Positions 24,654 through 36,276 of a DNA stretch of 64,000 bases are shown in pieces. Within the stretch, counting starts at the first letter, position 1, and the number at the start of each line of letters is the position of its first letter. The stretch is taken from contig JAXDDX010000034.1 in assembly GCA_034670405.1 (NCBI GenBank), positions 2,219,501 to 2,283,500 of the forward strand, read 5' to 3'. The stretch is from Hoplostethus atlanticus. Lineage: Eukaryota; Chordata; Actinopteri; Trachichthyiformes; Trachichthyidae. The notes beneath the pieces are model-generated. The model had not been told where the DNA came from. It saw only the letters and a list, made by a program, of their open reading frames with translations, and searched no databases. Made by a program: the position numbers and the translations under genes.

Positions 24654-25214
24654 TTCTAGCTGGCGGAACAGCTGATGTATCAAGGGAGGAGAGCTGAGGT
24701 TAAAGAGCTGGTTGCCCTCTTATCCAAACCTCACTTTCAGGTGAAGACTATTCCTTTTTCGTGGCGTAGATTATGTTCCTCTAGCCAGACGCGTGTCAAT
24801 GCTTTTTCCGTCCAAGTCTCTTTTTTTTTTCGTCTAATCAAATCATCTCATTTCTACCAGAGGAGTACATTTAAACTGACCTCTTCATCTCCATCACGCA
24901 CGCGCACCGAGACACGCACGCGCAGATTTCTTCCGCTGTTTTCTGCTGCTGAAGCGTGTCCTATAATTGCCACTCATATGGACCATTTATGAAATCCATC
25001 CAATTGTCAAATGTTTGCTGCCTTTGCCCCCCCCCCCCCCCCCAGCTCTCCAATCTGACAAGGCTGTCAGCCTCATTAGCAATGAAACTAACCCCACTCA
25101 GTGAACTACGTTTCAAGCATGTTCACTCATGTTCCTTAACACACAACTGACACCGAACTGCCCGACTGCTAGAGCACACCATTCTCTATGCTGACGACCT
25201 ATGCTTCGCCAGAG

Positions 25215-25258
<44 letters not shown>

Positions 25259-27033
25259 GTCGTTTTGTGCTGCAACGGCACATCCTGTAATTGCGTCTCA
25301 TATGGGCCATACAAACTGAGAAGCTAATCCAACCGTAAAAATGTTGTTTCGGGGATTCATTTCGCCTCATCGTTCTCCCCCATCGAAGGGCTGTTGACAT
25401 CTATTAACCGCACTAGCATTGAAGCTAATCTACTCCTGAGCTATGTTTATTAGTGCTCACTCATGTAGAGGGCCAGACTACTCAAGTGCATGTTTCCCCA
25501 TTTCAGAACTGCTGACAATCATACTTCAGACACACACACACACACACACACACACACCCACACACGGTGTATGGTTTTCCAGTGAGCTGTGGCAGTCAGG
25601 GGCTGTGCTTAATGAGGAACCGAAGCCAGCCGAGAACTAACAGGTTTGTTTAAACAGCCTTAATGACCTGTTTGTTCTTGGCCCGGGCCCGGGAGCTCAC
25701 ACATACTTGCGAGAGACACCGGGTACAATATTCTGTAAATGAATGTTTGTTTTTTGAAAAACCCTGTGTCTGAAAGTGACCAGACACACATTGCTCATGC
25801 GTTGGCAGCGTACGTGCAGAGTAACTGTTGATGGACACGTGGATAACAAGTTGACTAACTGACAGATGGATTGGCTGATTGTTAAAAATGAAGTTGATGA
25901 GCAGATGTTTCCCCCCCGCTCCTCATTCTTTCTTACTACGGCGCATTCCTTTTTAGGAGTTAGTATTTTCTACATTCCAGGTAGTCGAGATATTACAGTA
26001 GAGCCACGATATTGTTTTTCTGCAAACAATCTTGGGGGTTTTTCACACAGCCAAAGCTAACAAAAAAAAAGTACTTAAATTAACTCATTTTTTGGTACTC
26101 ATTCATAGATTAATTCACAGAAATGTGCTGGGAAAGAGCTATTTTAACAGGCATGACAACTGTTTCTGTCTCCACCGTAGAGTCTCCTGTCTGTCCATGA
26201 CACAGTGGCTCAGAGAGACTTTGAGCCCAGCCTGCCGCGGGTGCCTGATGGCGTCCTGGAGGATGACGAGGACACCGTCAAAATCGTCAGTCTGATCAAA
26301 ACCGAAGAGCCTCTGGTCAGTAAACATCTCCATGTCTTTATTTTTCAAAGTGAAACCTCTGAAAAATTCAAGTCAGTATTGCAAACCTTGATAAAATGTT
26401 CACCTCTTTTCACACATGACCCAGAAAAAGTACTAGTTTCTCCTGCCTGTAAACATAATTCCACTCCTTGAATACTATTTTTCCCCCCAATGCAATAAAA
26501 GCCTTAAAAAAGGCTCAGAAAAAAATAACTGTAACTTGAATGTCAGAAACGTATATCAGCCTGTTTCTAATTTGGTCAACCTGGCCTTGTAATTGCACGC
26601 AAAACAAACAAGCCTGTGTGCGCGATGTAAAAAATGCAGGTACTAAAGTTAAGACAACCATGTAACAGGGCAACTGGGCTTGAAAATCTGTAATTTGTCC
26701 AGCAACAATATCTGACATACAGAGGCGGTTCAAAGTAATAAAAGAATCGGAGAGACTCAAAGCAGAACTTTTCTACGGGGACTGGATTTATGTCATGTTG
26801 TCAAAGAGCGAAACCGCTAAAGCCACGTAAGCAAAGGTGTAGCCAGGACCAAAGCCCTTGGAATGAGAGGAAACATAAGGAAAGAGGTTTCTGCAGCAGC
26901 CTGGATCACCTTTGTCTCCGGGCTGCTGCTTGCTTTCTTCAACCATGACTTTACAGTCAATTCTTCCACATCTCCGTTGCCATATATCTGCTGCTGACAC
27001 ACAGCAGAGTTGCAGCATTGTTGTGTGCAAGTA

Positions 27034-27082
<49 letters not shown>

Positions 27083-30000
27083 AAGCATCTGTTTGTGTGT
27101 CCATGCACTGCAAAAAATCTGCAAAAAAATGTGTTGAAAAACAAATCAACTTGTTTCAAGGAGTGTCATGAATTAAGGGTCCAGCGGAGTGACGATCTGC
27201 CTTGTTGACACTTGTTTCTAAGAAAATTCCTTCATCATGGAAAACTGCATCACAAACAAATGGAAGAAAAAACAAAACAAAAGAGTGAATACGAGAATGA
27301 ATCCTCAGTTAAGATGGACATTTTTTTTTTTGCAGTGTTTGTTTCAGCGGCTCAGCTTAGGAAAGGGAAGGTTCTCAGAGCCAATAATAGAGAACATACT
27401 TTTGTATTGATCCCAAAACTAGATTGGAAGAGGGGACTGACCTTTTTATGACATGGTCTCTTTGATCGATCCAGTGTGTTCCCGTTTTCCAGACAATGGG
27501 GTTACACCCCGGCGTGAGCTGATTGTAGGCAACTACATAAGATGCTCTTTCCATTGCGATTTGCTCCACATCAATAACATCTGTTGAAAATAATGCTGAT
27601 TTGGATAACCTTTTCCAGCGATTCGTGTGTTACATGAACGCGGCCGGGCTAAATGGTCCCGTCTTGATACAAATAACTCTCATTGGAATGAAGTGACTTT
27701 ATGTGAGCGGCTTGTCTGGACCGTAATAAAATCAACATGTTAGGCCCTCGCTCTGTTTGCCTCGCCATCACTCCCCCATCTCGGTTAATCTTTTCCCTCC
27801 ATTTATTTATCGTGCATCTACTACCAGGGGGCTACAATCAAGAGGGATGAATCCACTGGGGCAATTGTTGTGGCAAGGATCATGAGGGGAGGCGCAGCAG
27901 ACAAGACCAGTAAGCTTAAGAAAAACCTTAATTTACTTCAGTCGTCTCTCAAGTCTGAACTTACTGTACATAACATTATGCTGTTATGCCACAGTGGTCT
28001 AACCTACGCAGTAATAGCATTATAGTGATGCTATTATGTTTTCCGATGTTTTGTTAGGCCTGATTCACGAAGGAGACGAGCTGAAGGAGATCAACGGAGT
28101 CTCACTGGAGCACAAGAATCCAAAGGAGATCCTTCCTCTTCTCGTTAGTCTCACCTCTCCTCGTCCACGTTGTTTGTTTCAACGTCTCTCAGACTATTTG
28201 TCTTGTTTTCCTCCCTCTTTTTCTTTCTCTAGTTTTTTTCCCCCTGATCTTTCTGGTGTCTTTGTATATGAATGTTGAGCTCAGATGTGTCGCTGTTCTT
28301 GCATCAGGCTGGGTCTCAGGGCGACGTTACATTCACAATCATTCCTGCTTCCACCAAGGAAAATGTGTCATCGAATAACGACAAGGTACAGCAAATGTAT
28401 TATAAGCATCTTTGTTTTCTCCCATAGTGTCTCCTGTTAGTCTTTACATTATCCTGGGAGCTGGCTGCACTACGAAAGGTTCCCATCTGATTTCATGCTG
28501 TAGCAACAGATGAAATCAGTTATACCTTGTTGGGTCATATTTGGGCTTTTTACCACAGTGCTATTGCTTCAGCACCATGGTCGTCAAAAGGCATCTCAGT
28601 CAGTCAGGGATGAGACAGTTCACCTGCTGTCAAACTCTTTACTGAGCAGTATCTATTCATTACAAATAAATCAAAGTTATTGTAAATCTGTAACATTAAA
28701 CAATGAATCTTCACACCATATCTGCAAATTGTCACCTCTAGGCCTCGGTACTCATGAATGGAGTGGAGCTCCAACCTGGAAACAAGGGGAAGAGAGGGAG
28801 CATTGTAATGGTTGAAGACAAATGCATTTCAATGGATTTGTCAACAAAATGTGTGACAGAGTAGAGGAAAAGGTGCCATGTTTGTCGTCAGAATAAAGGA
28901 AAAGTTCTGACAGCTTCAGTAGGAAGGGACAGAAAACATGAATTTTAACATTGGCATAAAATGGAGAGTCTCCTTACGTTTTAATTGCCTTCCCGACTTC
29001 TTTTCTTCCTCGAATTTGTCTGAATGAAAAAAACATTAAACCAACATTCATTTTCTTCCCCAGTTGTTTGTGCGGACTCTTTTCGACTACGATCCTAAAG
29101 AGGATCCCACCGTCCCCTGCGAGGAGGCGGCGCTCGCCTTCAGAAGGGGCGACGTCATCCAGATTGTGAGCATGGAGGACGACGCTTGGTGGCAGGCCCG
29201 TCGCCACGGAGACGGCAACGCCCTGGCGGGGCTCATCCCCTCACAGCAGCTGCACGAGAGGTGGCCTTTCTTCTGCTCTTGATTTGAAGGCGACTCCAAC
29301 TCATTCGAACGACGAAATACCCTCAAACCCTCGATCCCCTTTGATTCACATCACGTTTTGAAAAAAAAAGTCCTCTTTTCTCCTTCCTGCTTCCTACAGG
29401 AGAGTTGCCCTACAGCGACCTCAAGCCCTGTTCAAGCCTTGGCGAGTCAAACCAACAGGTGATCAGCAAACATCTCTCCATAAAATCGCCCCCCACCTGC
29501 AAAGGATAAAAAAGCTCATTTAACACTTTCCAATAAACATATTAGCGATCTTTCAGGTCAGTGCCTGAAGGTCACGGTCAAGGTGAAGGTCATGGTTGGG
29601 CTGAACTGCTGTCCTACTCACTGCTCTTGTTTTCCCCACATGCTGCACAGATGACGAGGAAGGTACTGACCACTTACCTTGTTGCCTTCCAACATAACTG
29701 ACAGGATGCGATATGGATTTGGGGCGTTCAAAGAATAAAAGAGTTTCATCATCCAATGATACTACTTAATCACTTAATCACTCCTCCGTCTGCATTTCCA
29801 AAACGGAGAGGATTCGCTTCCCAAAAATGTCATTAACTTTGTAAGAACGGGGCTTATGATAGTCAATGTCCTCCCACAATGCACTTTGCTTTCTTGCCAG
29901 CAATCACTTTGCAAGAGTAGAGGAGTTATCAATATTTTCAAATTGCGGATATCATTTCTAAATAAAGCTCTTGTTAGTAGTGGTCTTTGTTTACACAGTA

Positions 30001-33000
30001 ACTCGATTGCTGACGTTCAGGTCAGAGCATGTGCTTATACTTTGAGTATGAAATTTCAGCGCAAAACAAATATGTCATTCCCTTTGTGGTCTGTGTCCGC
30101 AGTTTCCTCACTCTCTCATCTTTCTCTTTTTTTTCTTCTTCCAGTCGTGGAGGATGCAGACTACAGATCTATAACAGGAATCCACATTGGTGAGATGTTA
30201 GGCTCTCTCCCCCCATCCATCCAGACAGGGAAAAGGAAAACCAGGAAGCAAACAAAACCCTGGCTTTATTTACAAACCAGGTCATATGATGATGTAGTTT
30301 CTGCGGTTCAGAGAAGTTGGAGAGTGGACTGGAGCAGCAAATGAGGTTTTCAGTGGCCCGACCATTTACCCCATTTGTCTTGATCTCATGGATTATATAC
30401 ATGGTGTGTGTGTGTGTGTGCATCTGTGTGTTCAGATGTGTGTGCGCCCTATGGCTGATTGTGAAAACCCCTTTTGTGTCTGCAAGGCAAGGTGAATTAC
30501 GGACGTAGCTTTATATCACTTGTCGGAGTGCGTTTTAATAGCGTGTGTTTTATCTTACCTCAGGCCAGGCCGGGTTCCACCTGAGGATGTGGTTCAGACT
30601 GCATTTCCTCTGCGTCTGGGATTTAAACTGTTATTGATCACTTAACAGATGCCACACGACCGGCTGCGCGCACGCTAGTCAGAGAGGAGAGGTAGTGGAG
30701 AAGAAGAACGGACGTGGTAGTGGGTTCTAGATACACAGCTGAAGGCACGGCGAAGAAACTGGAACAGCCATGCTAGCGGTGTTTACACAGTTGTCCCTCG
30801 CTCACTGATTTTCTGAGCTCGTCGGTGAACCAAATCTAACATTTTCGTTAGTCTTGTCACAATGTTTACAATGCTCACTTATACATATCTGGTTGTCTAG
30901 GCTGTCAACAAACCAGGAAATGGTAAGACTACGCAAGCTACGCAACGATCCAGATGGTCTGAGTGTATTTGTGAAGGACTATGATGGGTAATGCTGAGTT
31001 GTTGGCTCCTCCGCACTGCAGGCTCATATCATATAATCTTGACAGTATGGGTTCAAGTCCGGCTCATGACCTACATGTTGCATGCTATCCCCTTCCTCTC
31101 ACTCTTCACTGTATGGCGTATGCTGTCCAATAAAGCAGCAGAAATGTCATGATATTTCCCCCCGAAAAGATACTGACAGTTAGCGGTTATTTAAAACTGA
31201 GAGCTGGACTGGTTCTTCGATGAGAGATGAGGATGAGAATCTGAAGTTCATCGCCAGAATTACTTTAAGATGTTGTTTTCCTCTAGATCTTATTTCCCCC
31301 CTCAAGGAAATGAGAATTCTCTTGTCGCCGCGTTAACGTTGCTTTTTACTCAGTATCTCTTACCCTAGGTGAAATCATCAGTTTAAAATCACTTGTCGGG
31401 AGCCCGTCAACAACACTTTGAAAAATCCCTGCGCACAGTGCCATGTTCTCCGGGATGAAGCGAGGAGGGGGGAAAACGGACAGATATGCTAACATAGTGA
31501 AATTGCAGCTGACGTCAAAGCAGCCCTGGCACCGTCAGTTAGCGGCAGTTAACATCACTAAAGAGCGGGGCCTGGCGAAACCGGGGCCAAACCACAGTCG
31601 CGTTGGCAGACGCTGGCTGTCAGACGGCCTCGCAAGCCACGCGTGACAGACTATTTCTGGGACGCTCAATTCCCAACTTGTCGTCTCTCTTGACTCTCGT
31701 TCCTGCCGAGAGTTTTTGCCGGGGTGGCAGCGTTGATGGTTTCTTGAATGATGCTTCGGTATCTGGTGCGCTGCCACCCATGTGTACTGCAGCTCTCTCT
31801 CTCCCAAGTGTTGTCACCATCCTGTTGTCAGCTCCAGTGTTCACACCCTTTTTCTTTCGGGGGTGTCCAAAGGTTTTTTGACGAGATGGACCAATGCAAA
31901 CTGGATTGTGAAACACAAAACGAAAAAAAAAATGTGGTTGATTATTGATGCTTTGGCATTTGCTTCTAGGTCTCATACGATCGTGGAGTTTGTTCATTTG
32001 CCTGGTAATAAATAAGTTATAGTTCAATCATTCTTGAAATATAACTAAACCAAACAGACTTTCATAAGAGATCACATTTGGCTTACTTCGGGCAGTCCTG
32101 CTTTATGTCACGGCAAGTGCCCTATCTGTCCTGCTTGCTTTGAATTAAGGGGACAGCATGACATGGAGTCAGCATGAACTTGCCTCCTGCTAGGTTTTGA
32201 TTAAGACTTGTCAGTTGGGTTGGCACACTCACTCACACACAGTCACACACACACACACACGCAGTCTGACATCCATCTCATCTCTCTATCCCAGCTGGTT
32301 TGAGAAGAAGTTTCCGACTGGGCAGAAGGGGAAGTCGGGGCAGAGATGCAACCCAGCCCAGGAGGAAGAGAGCTGGGGCGGATGTCTCAGTCCTTACCCC
32401 TACCTACACGGAGGTGGTGCCCTACCGCAGAGACCCCGAGGACGGACACCGTCTGGTCCTCCTGGTCGGTAAGTGTGACTGAAGGAGACAGACGTCCATG
32501 AAGAGTTCTGTAGAAAGAAACAGGCAGGTTCCCACGCTGTGTGCCGGGTGGCTGATGAGTGAGGGAGTCACACTGTCGAGACTTTGCGATTCATTTAAAG
32601 CAAACTGTAAATGGCTCGTGAAACAGGTTCCCATGCTGCGAGTGGGTCGATGAGTGACACAGCCGTGTGTGCATTATGTTCATTGCCTTGAAACATATAT
32701 ACGGTAAGCTGCAAAATGTAATGTGCTACATGCATCGTGGTCAAATGTGTTTGATATTATCCTACTGCCCACTGGAGATACCTGTTTCTTTAGTTCAACT
32801 TAGCTGAAGTCCAAAGTTAATAAAAGCATGTTAATACTGAAGCTCTCTTTGGCCAAAAAAGATGATGAAGATTTATGATTCCAGTCTGGAGTGCAAGAAC
32901 AATCTTTTCCCATCAGAATCAAGTAAATACTGTCAGAAAACTCAGTCAGAATATATTGTGTTCTCTAAAGTTACCTAGGAGCCCACCCCAGGTTCAGTTT

Positions 33001-34958
33001 GCTGCCAATCCTGCAGGCCTGCTCTATGTATTTTTCTGAACTATATTCCTCCCAGGAGAATCTTCCATTAAGCCCCGCTGAAGGTCTTTTTAATGTCATA
33101 TTACAACATGACTGCAGGTTCATCTGCGTCCGAGGAAAAATAGAGGGCCGAGAAGAGAGAGATGGAAGGAGAGGGAAAGAAACAAGTGAAAGTGGGAGGG
33201 AGAGCGAGGAGAGAAATACAATGAACCGAAGAGGTGTAAAAGATGCAGAACAGATAAATGATGGACGAATGGAGAGAACTGGGATGAGTGGATTGTGAAT
33301 CAGATCCGTCACAATGCCAGCCAAGTGCTCCGTCAACAGACTGGAACAGTTAAGACGGCTTGGATTTACATTTAGACCTCTCTAATTTAGTTGGTCTTTA
33401 CCCCAACTCTGGATTATGTTTTACTGTCAGCTGTGAAGGCTCTTCATTGACCGGAGGTCATCAATAGGAATATATAGCTTATTGGCAATGAGAGTTATAG
33501 ACAGGAAAACCAAACCGTGGATAGCTAAAACAGGACCAGCTGGATCAGGTTTGACCACGTTGGAAGTTCAGCCTTTTCTCTTTGTATTGTATACCCATTT
33601 TCAATGAAACAATAGACTGTTATGCCCCTGGAAACGTGGTGAAAATGACTGCCAGGCACTTTAAGCCTAAAAGATCATAACTTTTGAAAAAAAAAGGACA
33701 GAAGAAAGTATTCATGTTGCACGATGACGCTCTTCTCCAGCTGTAAAAGACATTAGCAATGTAAGAGTGGAGAGTCTATAAACTTGATATTTTGTAATGT
33801 ATCGAGGTCATGCAACGCCGTGATGGAAAAGGCAGGTATGTCAGGAATCCTCCTTTCAGACGACACTCCATTTGAGCCTGATGCAATCTGGGGCTTGCCG
33901 GTGCCTGAAAATCCCAGATGCTGTGTGCGAGTGTGTGTGTGTGTGTGTGTGTGCTTTATCCCGTGCATCCTACACTCATAATGACACTGATACTCTTTGG
34001 CTTTGCAGATGTCACATTTAGATGTGATGCTATGGATTTTCCAGAGGGTATATAGAAGTATAAACCTTTTTTAGAGAGAAAGAGAAAGAGAGGAGGGTTG
34101 GAGCATCCTAGACGGACCAAAATCAATATGAAATCGGAGCTCTGTCTCTGTCTTTCCCTCTCTCCCCCTCTCTGATGATAAAGACAGATGCGTCACCAGA
34201 TCGCTAGAATAAAGGCCTATTTGATGTTGGGCTTGTCGTCAGGAAAACATTAGTACACAGTGTTATGCTGAGTAAATCCCCCACACTTAGAACACAGTGT
34301 TTTGATGTTTGTCTCCAGGGCCCAGCGGTGTTGGCGTCAATGAACTGAAGAGGCGCCTCCTCATCTCCGACCCCGACCGCTACGGCGTCACCGTACCGCG
34401 TAAGATAGACACCTAAAAGGTTTCGTCACTGATACTGGCTGTCACGCGCACGTACCACCTGCATGCTAAAAATGGCTTCACCGTCTCTTTAAAGTAGTGT
34501 CCCATCCGCCTCCTGTTCTCTTTCAGGCACCACGCGTGAGAAGAGAAGGCAAGAGCAAGACGGGGTGGATTATCGTTTTGTCTCAATTCCCACGTTTGAA
34601 GAGGACATTCTCAATCATAGGTACACGCTGGTGCCATTCTTGAGGTTTCTGTTTCCATGGTGATGAAAAGATCAGTCCCACTTTCTATCTGTTCCTTTCC
34701 TGTAGAACTGGTCTTATGGTTTAAAACACTTGGCACGTGTTTTTATGTGATGCCTTTTATTCTGTTATATTACTATTTTATTGTTTTTACCCCCAAGTCT
34801 CATCGGTTCATCTTGTATTGCCTTCTGGGACTCTGGGAAAATAACATTTGCTTTTATTCAATTGTTAAAGCCCTTTGTAAACTGTTTATAAAAAGTGCCA
34901 CACAAATATAGTTTATTATTAACATTATAATAATAATATGATTAATAATAGTATTATT

Positions 34959-34996
<38 letters not shown>

Positions 34997-36234
34997 CAAT
35001 AATAATATTACTAGCAATAATACTAATACTAATAATATTAATACTAATAATACGTATTATTATTATTATGATTTTTTTTATTAATACCACCCATAGCCTG
35101 TCCTTGTCTGTCTGACTCTGTCTAGGTTTATAGAATATGGGACGTACAGAGGACACTACTATGGAACAAGTCTGGACTCTATTCACCGGGTGATAGCGGA
35201 GGGCAAGGTGTGCCTTCAGGACGTGCACCCTAATGTGAGTGACAGTAAGCCAATCTAGCCAAGTAGGCTGCCTTGAGTCAATTCAAGGCAGCCTACTGTT
35301 AAAGGAATATACACCAAGTTTATGAAGTGATGTGAACAATGGAGGGTGGTGATGATGAGTCCATGCTAACACTTAAGCCTACACTTGGAGTGATGTAGGC
35401 ACCTAGCATAAACCAAAGCAAGAAGACTACCCTTTTAGTAATAGGAATTGGTTAGTAGTTTTTATCATATGGCTTGTAGAGTCATACATGATGTAACCAG
35501 CTTTATTTTTGGAATTATTTCATTTCAGATGATCAACCACATGTGCAGTGATTTCTAGCTGTACACAGTCTCCCATGACCCACCACCTTCACTTCCTATG
35601 GAAAGAGGGAAAGTAGTCCCTGGTAGTTACTTTTATTGTATAATTTTACCTATTTCACCAATCGATACAAAACTACCAGACTTGACTATCATTTAAGATT
35701 ACCCATGTAGCTTGAGAGCTGCTACAAGTTCTCATTTTCTCACTTTTTAGATGATGCTAGTGGCCTACCATCACTCAATATAGTGTATGCTAAAGTGTTA
35801 GCATGGAGCCTATCACTCATCATAGTGTATGCTAACGAGCTAGCATGGAGCCTATCACTCAACATAGTGTATGCTAAAGTGTTAACATGGAGCACCAGAG
35901 CCAATGATCTGATTTTGGTGTCTCTGTTCTCATCACTTAAGTTGACTAAGGGCCAATGTTCCAAAAACTTCTTCAATTCAGCCAATATGAGACAAGTGTA
36001 TATTGTTTAGACTACATGTCACTCCTTCTGCCTCCACCCACTCTGCTTCTTCTTTTCTTTTTGGCACTGCAGAAAATAAAGCATGTGTACACATCTGAAT
36101 TCAAACCATACGTGGTGTTTGTGAAGCCCCCACGTATCGAGGAGCTGCGCCTCACTAGGAGGAGGGCTAAATTCATCTGCGATGAAGAGGAGAAGGAACC
36201 AGTCAGGATATTTTCAGTGAGGCAAACAGTGCCC

Positions 36235-36276
<42 letters not shown>

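Noticed and set aside
31443..31881. Overlapping frames in a GC-rich part of an mpp7-like intron
   Set aside because: No homology, no splice chain, and frames on both strands compete.
33120..33300. Charged frame in a purine-rich stretch
   Set aside because: It is low-complexity GA-rich DNA and not a recognisable protein.
35768..35893. CRISPR-like direct repeats
   Set aside because: The copies are head to tail without unique spacers in a vertebrate intron.
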